Assembly (NCBI GenBank): GCA_023416695.1
Contig: JAEZGY010000078.1
Location: 1 to 32,809 of the forward strand
Length of the DNA: 32,809 bases
Origin: Bacillota bacterium
Lineage (GTDB): Bacteria; Bacillota; Clostridia; Lachnospirales; Lachnospiraceae
Direction: 5' to 3'
Positions within the stretch are counted from its first letter, which is position 1. Every line of letters starts with the position of its first letter. The translations under genes and the position numbers were made by a program. Shown here in pieces: positions 7,361-15,985 of the stretch. The notes under the pieces are model-generated. The model was given only the letters and a program-made list of their open reading frames with translations. It searched no databases and was not told the origin of the DNA.

Positions 7361-7960
7361 ATGGTGAAGAAGGAAGAGGTTAGGAAGTATTTTGATAGTG
7401 TAGCAGTACATTGGGATGAGGAAATGATACGTGATAATGAGATTATCAATAATATTCTAGATGATGCTTTGGTGTGTGAGGGAAAAGATATCCTTGATGT
7501 TGCTTGTGGTACAGGAGTTTTAATTCCAGATTACCTTGCAAGAAAGGTGAATTCGGTAACTGCTATTGACTTTTCAGAGGAAATGATAAAGCTTGCACAG
7601 GAGAAATTTAAACAAGATAATGTGAAGCTTTTATGTGGAGATGTGGAGACAGAGGAGTTTCATCAAAAGTTTGACTGTATTGTGGTATATAATGCATTTC
7701 CTCATTTTCCAGAGCCAGAGAAGCTGATTGCTTGTTTAATTTCTTATTTAAAAGTAGGTGGAACTCTTACAGTTGCCCATGGAATGAGCAGGGATATGCT
7801 TGAGAGACACCACTCTGGCAGTGCTAGTAAGGTGTCTATTGAATTAATGAGTGAAGAGGAGCTTGCTAGGTTATTTGAACCGGAGCTTACGGTTACTGCA
7901 AAGATCTCAGATGATAGAATGTATCAGGTTACAGGTGTGTATGGGAGTAGATTGTTTTGA
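7361..7960 (+). CDS. Class I SAM-dependent methyltransferase
   Basis: 199 residues. Motif I for S-adenosylmethionine is ILDVACGTGVL (about residues 40-50). An acidic residue ends strand 2 (AIDFSEEM), motif II/III is LLCGDVE, and motif IV is FDCIVVYNAF. This is a compact Rossmann methyltransferase of the methyltransf_11/25 type. The acceptor is unknown. It sits 24 bases after the ECF S component and before a CsoR-family sensor, so it may modify the imported compound or act in metal handling. GAGG lies just upstream of the ATG. Confidence 0.88.
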   Translation: MVKKEEVRKYFDSVAVHWDEEMIRDNEIINNILDDALVCEGKDILDVACGTGVLIPDYLARKVNSVTAIDFSEEMIKLAQEKFKQDNVKLLCGDVETEEFHQKFDCIVVYNAFPHFPEPEKLIACLISYLKVGGTLTVAHGMSRDMLERHHSGSASKVSIELMSEEELARLFEPELTVTAKISDDRMYQVTGVYGSRLF

Positions 7961-8019
7961 CAAAGGAAATATGTTAAGGTATGCTAGAAGTAAAGTAAAA
8001 GAAACGGATGAAGGGAAAT

Positions 8020-8364
8020 ATGGGGAGAGAACAGGAACAGACACATAAGCATACAAACCAGCATAATAAAGAAGAAATCGCTCATTTACATAAGCATGTA
8101 CATTCCGAAGAGGAAAAGAAGAAAGTCGTGAATCGAATTGCCAAAGCCATCGGCCATATGGAGGCTGTGAAGCAAATGGTATTGCGAGATGAGGATTGTA
8201 CCGATGTGTTAATCCAGTTGGCAGCAGTACGGGCGGAGATTAATAGTACAGGTAAGGTTGTTCTTCAAAACCATGTGAACCACTGTATAGTAAAAGCAGT
8301 AGAAGAGGGGGACATGGAGGCAATCGAGAAACTTAACCAAGCCATCAATATGTTCGTCAAATAG
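8020..8364 (+). CDS. CsoR/FrmR-family metal-sensing repressor with His-rich N-terminus
   Basis: A small all-alpha repressor of about 114 residues. The CsoR fold is clear, with the conserved Cys (EDCTDVL), then His and Cys in NHVNHC (H-x3-C). This gives the C-H-C ligand set of Cu(I)-sensing CsoR. The N-terminus carries seven histidines within about 22 residues (THKHTNQH ... HLHKHVH), an added potential metal-binding tail. ATG 8020 has AAGGG just upstream; an in-frame ATG at 8008 is possible but has a poorer site. The gene probably represses its own operon through the operator at 6708-6726. The inducer (Cu, Ni/Co or persulfide) is not settled by sequence. Confidence 0.88.
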   Translation: MGREQEQTHKHTNQHNKEEIAHLHKHVHSEEEKKKVVNRIAKAIGHMEAVKQMVLRDEDCTDVLIQLAAVRAEINSTGKVVLQNHVNHCIVKAVEEGDMEAIEKLNQAINMFVK

Positions 8365-8423
8365 TTATAGTTCGTCACTGCCTTTGATTAAAGTGAAAAT
8401 ATGGATAGACAAAGAGGTTTGTA

Positions 8424-9487
8424 ATGGATAATCAGAAACAACAGGGACAACAAGTAGAGCACAAGCGCCGTGTTCGATATAAAGGAACTCATCCTAGAAA
8501 TTATAAAGAGAAGTATAAAGAACTTCAGCCAGAGAAATATGCAGATACCATAGAGAAGGTAAAAAGTAAGGGAAGTACCCCAGCAGGAATGCATATCTCC
8601 ATTATGGTGGAGGAAATACTGGATTTTTTGCAAATTCAACCAGGGCAGATAGGGCTAGATGCTACTCTTGGATATGGAGGGCATACAAGAAAAATGCTGG
8701 AGTGCTTACAGTCAAAAGGGCATATTTATGCCTTGGATGTTGATCCTATTGAATCAGCCAAAACAAAAGCTCGTTTAGAAAGCTATGGATATGGACCAGA
8801 AATCCTAACAGTAATGCTTCAGAATTTTATGAATATTAATCAGGTGTCAGAGCAGGTAGGGTTATTTGATTTTGTATTAGCGGATCTTGGAGTATCTTCT
8901 ATGCAAATTGATAACCCAGACCGAGGATTTTCCTATAAACAGGAAGGACCTTTGGATCTTCGTCTTAACCCAGAGAAGGGCATATCTGCAGCAGAGCGTC
9001 TTAGGACAATCTCTCAGCCAGAGTTAGAAGGTATGTTAGTGGAGAATTCTGATGAGCCATATGCAGAGGACATCTCTAGAGCTATTATTAGAAAACGTAA
9101 GAAGGGTGAGGCCATTACTACAACCAAAGCCCTTTATGATATTATTGAAGAAACACTTATCTTTGTACCAGCAGATAAGAGAAAAGAGACGATTAAAAAG
9201 ACCTGTCAGAGGGTATTTCAGGCCTTGCGTATCGATGTAATAATGAGTTTGAAGTATTAGAGGAATTTCTCTATAAGCTTCCTAATGTCCTAAAGAAGGG
9301 TGGCCGAGTAGCCATTTTAACCTTTCATTCCGGGGAGGACCGTCTTGTAAAGAAAGCCTTTAAACAATTTTACCGTGAGGGTATCTACAGTGAGATTGCA
9401 ACGGATGTCATTCGACCATCAGCCGAAGAGTGTGCGAAAAATGGACGTGCACGCTCCACAAAGATGAGATGGGCGATTAAAGCTTAG
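8424..9487 (+). pseudogene. RsmH-like 16S rRNA methyltransferase paralogue, frameshifted
   Basis: The first 272 codons match RsmH (MraW), which methylates N4 of C1402 in 16S rRNA. Visible motifs are DATLGYGGHT (SAM motif I), DFVLADLGVSSMQ and DNPDRGFSY. An N-terminal basic extension of about 45 residues marks a second RsmH-type paralogue. At about 9237-9242 the frame breaks: the reading frame stops at 9258-9260 as VIMSLKY, whereas the -1 frame restores VNNEFEVLEEFL, FHSGEDRLVKKAF and a stop at 9485-9487. One missing A in GTAATAATGAG explains this exactly. No slippery heptamer is present. It is either a recent inactivation or a sequencing error. GAGG lies six bases before the start. Confidence 0.88.
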
Positions 9488-9539
9488 AGAGTAATAGGGA
9501 GATTTTATCTTGTAATACTAAAGAGATAGGGGGCTTACT

Positions 9540-10232
9540 ATGAGTGAAGGAACCATTTTAGTAATTGAAGATGACATAGAACTATCTAATGTAATGAATG
9601 TGTTTTTAAGTAGTGAGGGGTTTCATGTAGTGCAAGCTTTCTCGGGAAGAGAAGGCTTAGAAGCACTAGAGAAGGAGAGCCCTCTTTTAGTTATTTTAGA
9701 TATTATGCTTCCTGGTATGGATGGTATTACGATTTGTAGGCGAATTCGAGAAGGAAACAATATTCCCATTATTATTATTTCTGCAAAGAATACAGATACG
9801 GATAAGGTGTTAGCATTAGGAGTGGGAGCAGATGATTATTTGACAAAGCCTTTTTCCCAAGTGGAATTAGTAGCAAGGGTGAAATCTCACATTCGTAGAG
9901 TAACTGTATTGTCTGGCTCAGGCCAAAGTAAAACATCAGCCAAAAAGGTTTTTGGACCTCTTGTTATTGATGCAGCCTCCTATGAGGTAACAGTAAATGA
10001 AAAACCAATTGAGTTATCTCCAAAAGAATTTCAGTTATTAGATTTCCTATCAGACCATCCCTCTCAAGTGTTTTCCAAACATCAGATTTTAGATCAGTTA
10101 TGGGGAAGTTCAGAGTATGTGGACGATAATACCATAGCTGTTTACATAGGAAGAGTCCGCGAGAAACTAGCGAAAGAAAAGATTCAGTATATCAAAACGG
10201 TATGGGGAGTGGGGTACAAGTGGGAAAGCTAA
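9540..10232 (+). CDS. OmpR-family response regulator
   Basis: 230 residues. The receiver domain (1-120) has acidic residues D11/D12, phospho-acceptor D54 (VILDIMLPG), S81 and K103 (TKPF). The C-terminal winged helix (about 140-228) has the OmpR recognition pattern (LSPKEFQLLDFL, then VDDNTIAVYIGRVREKL, then KTVWGVGYKW). AGGGGG lies seven bases before the ATG. The downstream histidine kinase overlaps its 3' end, so the two are translationally coupled. The convergent ABC exporter next door is a plausible target. Confidence 0.96.
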   Translation: MSEGTILVIEDDIELSNVMNVFLSSEGFHVVQAFSGREGLEALEKESPLLVILDIMLPGMDGITICRRIREGNNIPIIIISAKNTDTDKVLALGVGADDYLTKPFSQVELVARVKSHIRRVTVLSGSGQSKTSAKKVFGPLVIDAASYEVTVNEKPIELSPKEFQLLDFLSDHPSQVFSKHQILDQLWGSSEYVDDNTIAVYIGRVREKLAKEKIQYIKTVWGVGYKWES

Positions 10233-11569
10233 CTATAAGACGCCAAATACTATGCCTGTTAATTGGATGTGTAGCTTGCTTTCTTCTTTTATTTGTCTTA
10301 GGTGCCTATGTCAGCAGGACATCCAGTGAAGAGGGCTCCTATCAGGAGCTTAAGGTGTTAGTAAACGACGCTGTTTTGAAGGCGAATACGGGAGATTTGT
10401 CTGGAATAAAGGACTATACGTATACCATTTATGATTTAGAGGGTGTCATATGTTATAGCAATGACCCTGAGAATAATATTGGTGATAGGGTTGCCCTAGA
10501 GACATTAAGCGGTCGTGACCAAGGGAAAAGCTCTGTAAGTGAGATGACCTATGTCACCCCTTATCTTGTGGCAGGCAGGCAACAGGGAATGCTTTACGTG
10601 AGTGTGTCAAAGGATAGGTTAGAGGGAGAAAAGCATAATAGTGTATTCTACCTGGGGGCTCTATGCCTTTTTCTTATGATGCTTCTTTTCATAAGAAGGA
10701 TTATCATCGTAGTAAAACAGGACATCATGGTTCCAATTAAGGAGTTACATAAGGTCACCAATAGTATTCAGGCAGGAAACCTAGAAGAACGTCTACAGTA
10801 TGATTATGATGGGGAAATCGGTCAGCTTTGTCACGATTTCGAGGCATTACGGTCTGAGCTAGCCTTTTCGAAAGAGAACGAGAAGAAATTAAAAGAGAAA
10901 GAGAAACTTTTGCTAGCCTATATCTCTCATGATTTAAAGACACCTATTGCTACCATATCAGGTTATGTAGAAGGAATCTATAGTGGCATTATAAGAGGCG
11001 ATCATGTTCATGAGTATACCGGGATTATATTGAGTAAGATACAGATGCTCACAGGGTTAATTGACGATATACTAGAACACTCCAAATCTCAGCTAAATGA
11101 GTTTCATATAGAAAAGGAGGAGCTTTATTCGAAAGCCTTCTTTCATGACATCCTAAGGGAAGCAGAGGCAGACTTTAAGAAAAATCATAGAGCATTTACC
11201 TATAGTGAGGTGCCTAATGTACTTCTTATGATAGATCCTAAAAGAATCAAGCAAGTCATGCAAAACCTATTTGGAAATGCCATGAAGTTTACTAATGAGG
11301 GAGACGTAATAGAAGCAAACTTTACCCTTACAAAGGATATGTTTTATGTCTCTGTTAAGGATACAGGAGTAGGCATAGAGGCTACTGCGTTACCTTTCGT
11401 ATTTCAGGAGTTTTTCCGTGGAGAAAAAGCCAGAACCCTTAATGTGGCTGGCTCTGGCTTAGGACTTAGCATTTCTCGTTTTATTGTGGAACAACATGGT
11501 GGTCAAATTGAGTGTGACAGTATTCTAGGAGAATGGACAGAAGTAGTGTTTACCATCCCTGTTCTTTAA
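10220..11569 (+). CDS. Sensor histidine kinase
   Basis: About 449 residues from GTG 10220, which has GGGG five bases upstream; ATG 10202 is an in-frame alternative. TM1 is at about residues 5-27. An extracellular sensor region of about 110 residues follows, then TM2 at about 144-164 and HAMP. The HisKA domain has H237 in ISHDLKTP, and the HATPase has N-box NLFGNAMKF, G1 DTGVGI and G2 GSGLGLSI. The external domain is too long for a BceS-type intramembrane sensor, so this kinase probably senses a ligand directly. It overlaps the regulator gene by 13 bases. Its 3' end also overlaps the convergent ABC ATPase gene by 20 bp. Confidence 0.95.
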   Translation: MGKLTIRRQILCLLIGCVACFLLLFVLGAYVSRTSSEEGSYQELKVLVNDAVLKANTGDLSGIKDYTYTIYDLEGVICYSNDPENNIGDRVALETLSGRDQGKSSVSEMTYVTPYLVAGRQQGMLYVSVSKDRLEGEKHNSVFYLGALCLFLMMLLFIRRIIIVVKQDIMVPIKELHKVTNSIQAGNLEERLQYDYDGEIGQLCHDFEALRSELAFSKENEKKLKEKEKLLLAYISHDLKTPIATISGYVEGIYSGIIRGDHVHEYTGIILSKIQMLTGLIDDILEHSKSQLNEFHIEKEELYSKAFFHDILREAEADFKKNHRAFTYSEVPNVLLMIDPKRIKQVMQNLFGNAMKFTNEGDVIEANFTLTKDMFYVSVKDTGVGIEATALPFVFQEFFRGEKARTLNVAGSGLGLSISRFIVEQHGGQIECDSILGEWTEVVFTIPVL

Positions 11570-12305
11570 GGAAATCATAGATAATTGTTTTTCGCTCACG
11601 TTCCGCTTCTTTGGTGTATGGACCTAGGTTTAGCTCAGCACCGATTCTGCCATCCGAGATATAGAGAAGTCTCGTACCGCGAGTAGCCGCTGTTAAATCG
11701 TGGGTTACCATAACAATAGACTGTCCTTCTTCATTTAAGTTGGTTAGAGAATCTAATACCTGTCTTCCGGCAGCAGAATTCAGGGCACCGGTTGGTTCAT
11801 CTCCAAATATAATTTTAGAATCACTAATTAGTGCTCTACAAATGGAGACACGTTGTTGCTGACCTCCAGATAGTTCACTAGGATATTTATCTTTTTCCTC
11901 TAGTAATCCGAAGTCCTCAAGTAGCTTGAGGGCTTTTTTGTTGACTACATCCTTCTTTTTAGTGTTATAACCGATGTAGGTAATGTTCTCTAATACAGTA
12001 AGATCCTGAAGAAGGTTCATACTTTGAAAGACAAAGGATACCTCAGATTTACGGAAGGAGCAAAGTTCTTTTTCATTCATGGAGGAGACATCTTTACCTA
12101 AAATGGTTACGGTTCCGCTAGTGGGTTGGTCCATTGAGCTAATGGAATAGAGTAGAGTGGACTTGCCACTTCCACTACTTCCCATAATAACGGTAAAGTC
12201 ACCATCATATATCTCTAAGTTAATATTTTTTAGGACGTTTTGTCCTTTTTTTCCGACAATATAGGTCTTACATAATAGATCTGTTTTTATAATGGTTTGT
12301 TTCAT
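11550..12305 (-). CDS. ABC transporter ATPase, MacB/BceA type
   Basis: 251 residues. Walker A is GSSGSGKST (residues 42-50), the Q-loop lies in FVFQSMNLL, the signature is LSGGQQQR, Walker B is IIFGDEP, the D-loop is GALN (Asn in place of the usual Asp, as in many Firmicutes MacB-like ATPases), and the H-loop is VTHD. GGAGG precedes the ATG. It is the distal gene of a two-gene minus-strand operon, 17 bases after the permease. The pair probably exports or removes an antimicrobial peptide or lipid-targeting compound. That is a family-based inference. Confidence 0.95.
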   Translation of the reverse strand: MKQTIIKTDLLCKTYIVGKKGQNVLKNINLEIYDGDFTVIMGSSGSGKSTLLYSISSMDQPTSGTVTILGKDVSSMNEKELCSFRKSEVSFVFQSMNLLQDLTVLENITYIGYNTKKKDVVNKKALKLLEDFGLLEEKDKYPSELSGGQQQRVSICRALISDSKIIFGDEPTGALNSAAGRQVLDSLTNLNEEGQSIVMVTHDLTAATRGTRLLYISDGRIGAELNLGPYTKEAERERKTIIYDFLKEQGW

Positions 12306-12322
12306 AATGATCTCCCTCCAAT

Positions 12323-14629
12323 TTATTCTTCCATGAGATTTTTTGGTGTAACTTTTCTGATTGGCATACTTATTACTACTGATATCAAAAGTATGAGAAG
12401 TAGTCCTCCTGCAAGTAGAAGCAAGGTCTCCTTAGGGTAAAAGCAGTAGGCTGGTACACCTAAGGTATTATAGAACAGTAGGCCGGATACAAAATGATCT
12501 AGTAGTAGGGAGTACATTAGTCCAAATACCGATAGTATTACGATTCTAAATACATTTCTTCGAATGATGTATCCTGTAGAAAATCCAAATGCTTTCATAA
12601 TGCCAAAGTCATGCTTTAATCGATGGTTATTGGTAATAATAAGATTGGATATATTCAGTAGGGTAAAAGTGAAAAATACTGCGATTAAGAGAGCTGTAAT
12701 CGGAACCATAATGGAGATAATGGAATCCTTAATATCCTCAATCATACCTGACATGGTAATGAAGGAGTAGCTAGGATACTTATCTAAAACCGATTGCTTA
12801 AAAGCCTCCATATCGTCTGAGTTATTTAGTATGATAACGGCATTGCTTGCGTACTTTTCTGGTGGGATACCTAGTCCCTCAAAGGCACTTGAATGGAAGG
12901 TGACAGCAGGAGATAGCATGGTATCGTAGATTCCACATAGCATCACATTCTTCTTTGTACCCTCAATCTCAATCTCTATATAGTCTCCCAGTTGGTAAGT
13001 AGTATCAAGTAAGGTCACATCATCTATGGCAATCTCATCACTATTTTTCGGTGGTCGTCCTTTGGCGTATGTAACATTAGTAATAGAGGAATCAAAATTG
13101 TTAAAGTTAGTTACCAGAGCATAGTTAAGGTTTAGCTTTTCATCTTCATTTCGAAGGATTATATTAGAGGAAATCTGCCCAACAAAATGATGCTTTACAT
13201 AAGGGTTATTATCTAAAAATTGTGTAAACTCGTCAGTAACATAGGTATCTGTGGTACTTACATAGAGTTGACAGTCAGGCAGGGATACCCATTTCGAAGC
13301 ACTTTCGTCCATTCTCATAAAGGAGTAAACCATATTAGTAAGTAGGATTGTGATGTAAAAAGTCAGTGTAATAATACATACAATAATCACTGAGCTGCCT
13401 TTGTGCTTCCAGATATCATTGATGGCCATGGAAAGAGAGGAATGGGCTTTCTTAAACAGTGAGCGTTTTAGCTTAACCTTAGAATTACTAAATCCCATTC
13501 GCATAGCCTCTACTGGTGTAATACTATTTATTTTTCGTAAGGCGAAAAGTACACTTCCTAACAGTAGAAAGAAGGTAAGGAATATAATTACTATGCTAGT
13601 GATGACTGAAATGGAACTTAAACTATAATTCCCAACGTACTCTAGCGCAATTTTTCCTATGAAATAAGAGAGCGGAAGACCAAGTAAGGAACCTAGTGTA
13701 ATGGAGAATAAGCCAACGAAAGCATAGGCCTTAAGATAAAATCCTTTAATCTGCCTAGAGGTAAAGCCCATAGATTTATAGGTGCCAATGGCCTTAAACT
13801 CTGTGAGAATCGTATTCCTTATAAAAAAGAGAATAATTACAATCGTTAGCATTAACATCAACCCAGCAGCTAGGGTTCCTAAGCCAGAAACTAATATCGT
13901 CATAAGGGAGGATTTTAGCTTTAAGCCAGATAAGGTCTCATTGACTAAAGCACGATGTTCCATGTTATATACACTGTCTAACCAGGTTAATAAGGTCTTC
14001 TCCTCTGTATCAGAAGAGATCAGTATGTAATCTATTGGTTCTAAGATGGAGAATAGAGAGGCATCAGCTTCATTAATAAAGATACTATAACCATTGGTCA
14101 TGGAGACGGGTTTACGTATGTCATTTACCACCATACTGACGGTAAGAGTGGTGTCCTTAAGGGTAAAGCAATCTCCGACTGAGATATCGTATATGTCAGA
14201 AAAGAGACTTTGTATCCATACTTCACCTTTTCCTGGCCCAGTTTTTGTTTGATCGCCTTGAACAGGAGTAAGGGAAAGAGAAGAGGAGGTATAGTCTGGT
14301 AGTACAAGAATAGATACATTATCACTTAAGTCGGTTACTAAATCCTTCCCATGATAGAGAGGAAAGTTCTTCAGTACATAACCAGATAGGGTTTCAATGG
14401 CATCAATGTCCTGACGACTTTTTCCTGCCTCTTTAATTAGTGTAGAGGTTCCAGCCGTTGCTGTAATATAAAGGTTCGCATTGGCTTTGTCGTCGTATTC
14501 TGCATTAATATAGTCACTTACCTCATTTTTAAAGCTAAGACAAGTGGATAGGATTATAGATGCAAAAGCCAGGATGCCACCAATCACGAAAAATTGAAGT
14601 TTTTTGGCTTGAAGCTTTTTCTTCCACAT
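12323..14629 (-). CDS. MacB-like ABC permease with duplicated FtsX halves
   Basis: 768 residues. It has an N-terminal TM (about 15-33), an external domain of about 200 residues, and three TMs (about 245-385) carrying the FtsX loop (FKAIGTYKSMGFTSRQIKGF). A second half follows: one TM near 415-435, another external domain of about 200 residues, and three C-terminal TMs with the matching loop (HDFGIMKAFGFSTGYIIRR). Two complete FtsX repeats in one chain mean it can form the whole membrane part with the ATPase downstream. AAGGA precedes the ATG. It is transcribed away from the MarR gene; about 190 bp separate the divergent starts. Substrate unknown. Confidence 0.92.
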   Translation of the reverse strand: MWKKKLQAKKLQFFVIGGILAFASIILSTCLSFKNEVSDYINAEYDDKANANLYITATAGTSTLIKEAGKSRQDIDAIETLSGYVLKNFPLYHGKDLVTDLSDNVSILVLPDYTSSSLSLTPVQGDQTKTGPGKGEVWIQSLFSDIYDISVGDCFTLKDTTLTVSMVVNDIRKPVSMTNGYSIFINEADASLFSILEPIDYILISSDTEEKTLLTWLDSVYNMEHRALVNETLSGLKLKSSLMTILVSGLGTLAAGLMLMLTIVIILFFIRNTILTEFKAIGTYKSMGFTSRQIKGFYLKAYAFVGLFSITLGSLLGLPLSYFIGKIALEYVGNYSLSSISVITSIVIIFLTFFLLLGSVLFALRKINSITPVEAMRMGFSNSKVKLKRSLFKKAHSSLSMAINDIWKHKGSSVIIVCIITLTFYITILLTNMVYSFMRMDESASKWVSLPDCQLYVSTTDTYVTDEFTQFLDNNPYVKHHFVGQISSNIILRNEDEKLNLNYALVTNFNNFDSSITNVTYAKGRPPKNSDEIAIDDVTLLDTTYQLGDYIEIEIEGTKKNVMLCGIYDTMLSPAVTFHSSAFEGLGIPPEKYASNAVIILNNSDDMEAFKQSVLDKYPSYSFITMSGMIEDIKDSIISIMVPITALLIAVFFTFTLLNISNLIITNNHRLKHDFGIMKAFGFSTGYIIRRNVFRIVILSVFGLMYSLLLDHFVSGLLFYNTLGVPAYCFYPKETLLLLAGGLLLILLISVVISMPIRKVTPKNLMEE

Positions 14630-14756
14630 AAGATTCGTCCTTTCATTTTATAGGGTTAAGTATATTATAAAAAGGAATTCTAACATGCCATTGACGAAAT
14701 TCTAAATAAATTATAACAGTGTTGGGGATTTGTCGAAAGAGAGAATAAACATTACA

Positions 14757-14785
14757 TTGACAGTTTGCCAAAATAGCACTATCAT
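14757..14785 (+). promoter_or_regulatory. Promoter of the MarR-nitroreductase operon
   Basis: TTGACA (14757-14762), 17-bp spacer, TATCAT (14780-14785): close to the sigma-A consensus. Confidence 0.75.
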
Positions 14786-14791
14786 TTAATT

Positions 14792-14813
14792 GTTCTATAT
14801 AGAACAGTTCTAT
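14792..14813. promoter_or_regulatory. MarR operator: three alternating half-sites
   Basis: Half-sites GTTCTAT (14792-14798), ATAGAAC (14799-14805) and GTTCTAT (14807-14813) form two overlapping perfect palindromes at the predicted transcription start. This is a typical MarR autoregulatory site. Confidence 0.7.
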
Positions 14814-14845
14814 AAGGAATATTATATGTGAAAAGAAGGATTTGT

Positions 14846-15286
14846 ATGGAGACAAAAGGTGGATTTTTTATTACTCAAATAAAACAGCTACAGGATAGAA
14901 TCTTTGAAAGACTGCTGGTGGAAAACGGTCTAGAAATTAGTAGTGGGCAGGGGAGAATTCTCTTTGTACTGTGGAAGCAGGATGCACTTACAGTAGGAGA
15001 GATAAGTAGGCAAACCTCCCTTGCAAAGAATACCGTTTCAGCCACAGTGGATGGCATGGTCAATAAAGGAATCCTGCAAAGGAAGATTAATCCGGGGAAT
15101 CGTAGAGAAACCATCATATCTTTAACGGAACATTCCAAAACAATGCGAACAAGATATGTAGAGGTTTCTGAGCAAATGAATCAGCTGTTCTACACTGAGT
15201 TTACTAAAGAAGAACAGAAGGAATTTGAAGGTTACCTAGCCCGTATTCGAGACACACTGATAAAAGTTGAAAAGGATATAAAATAG
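14846..15286 (+). CDS. MarR-family transcriptional regulator
   Basis: About 146 residues from ATG 14846, which has AAGGA five bases upstream. The in-frame GTG at 14828 would place that SD inside the gene. The MarR winged helix is visible (LTVGEISRQTSLAKNTVSATVDGM as recognition region, then the wing with NPGNRRETIISLTE), flanked by N- and C-terminal dimerisation helices. It probably represses itself and the nitroreductase that follows 19 bases later. The divergent ABC permease could also be a target, because the operator lies in the shared intergenic region. Ligand unknown. Confidence 0.93.
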   Translation: METKGGFFITQIKQLQDRIFERLLVENGLEISSGQGRILFVLWKQDALTVGEISRQTSLAKNTVSATVDGMVNKGILQRKINPGNRRETIISLTEHSKTMRTRYVEVSEQMNQLFYTEFTKEEQKEFEGYLARIRDTLIKVEKDIK

Positions 15287-15305
15287 AAGCATAAGGAGGA
15301 GTTGT

Positions 15306-15932
15306 ATGGAATTTTATGAGGTAGTACATAGCAGAAGAACCGTAAGAGATTTTAAAGAGGAGCCTATAGAGAAGGAAGTGCTAGAGAGAATACTCTTAGC
15401 CGGTCTAAAGGCTCCCACCAATGATCATATGCGAAACTGGCATTTTATTGTGCTAGAGGATAAGAGTCAGATGGAAGCACTTATTAAGAAAATTCCTAAG
15501 AAAGTATCGGAAAAACGTGTGAACTTTATCATGGACAGTTGGAGGTTAAAGGATGAGTGTCAGCGGGCCATGTATACAGATGGAATTCCAAAGCAATATC
15601 AGATGTTATTGAGTGCAAGCTGTATTGTGATTCCTCTCTTCGAACAAAAAGGGAAGCTCCTTGCACCGAAGAATCTATCAGCTTTAAATGGGTTTGCTTC
15701 CATTTGGTGTTGTATTGAGAATATATTCTTATCAGCAACAGCTGAAGGCTATGCCTGTACCCTACGTATTCCTATGGGAGAGGAAGAAGAATATGTTAGA
15801 GGCGTTTTAAATTATCCTAAGGAGTATCAGATGCCTTGCTATATTGGCATTGGAAGAGCGGCAGTGGATGCGGTGATACATAAACAGATGGAGATATCCT
15901 TAGAGGAGAGAATACATAGGAATCAGTGGTAA
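15306..15932 (+). CDS. Nitroreductase-family flavoprotein
   Basis: 208 residues. The FMN-binding N-terminal signature SRRTVRDFKEEP is followed by LLAGLKAPTNDHMRNWHF, and GIGRA lies near the C-terminus, as in NfsB/FRP-type nitroreductases. These dimeric enzymes reduce nitro compounds, quinones or other acceptors with NAD(P)H. AAGGAGG precedes the ATG. It forms an operon with the MarR regulator, a common pairing for redox or xenobiotic response. The central region (about 75-110) is rather divergent from characterised members, so the substrate is open. Confidence 0.9.
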   Translation: MEFYEVVHSRRTVRDFKEEPIEKEVLERILLAGLKAPTNDHMRNWHFIVLEDKSQMEALIKKIPKKVSEKRVNFIMDSWRLKDECQRAMYTDGIPKQYQMLLSASCIVIPLFEQKGKLLAPKNLSALNGFASIWCCIENIFLSATAEGYACTLRIPMGEEEEYVRGVLNYPKEYQMPCYIGIGRAAVDAVIHKQMEISLEERIHRNQW

Positions 15933-15985
15933 GCAAAAGCCATAGTTACTATACTGTGAAAGTAACTATGGCTTTTGCTTTTATG
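15931..15985. terminator. Bidirectional terminator between convergent genes
   Basis: A 20-base arm, beginning AAGCAAAAGCCATAG and ending AGTTACT, pairs perfectly with the arm at 15961-15980 around a ten-base loop. A/T-rich flanks on both sides suit both strands. It overlaps the nitroreductase stop codon and ends at the lipoprotein stop. Confidence 0.88.

Noticed and set aside
9230..9260. Programmed -1 frameshift in the RsmH paralogue
   Set aside because: There is no slippery heptamer and no downstream stimulatory hairpin; a one-base deletion explains the break more simply.
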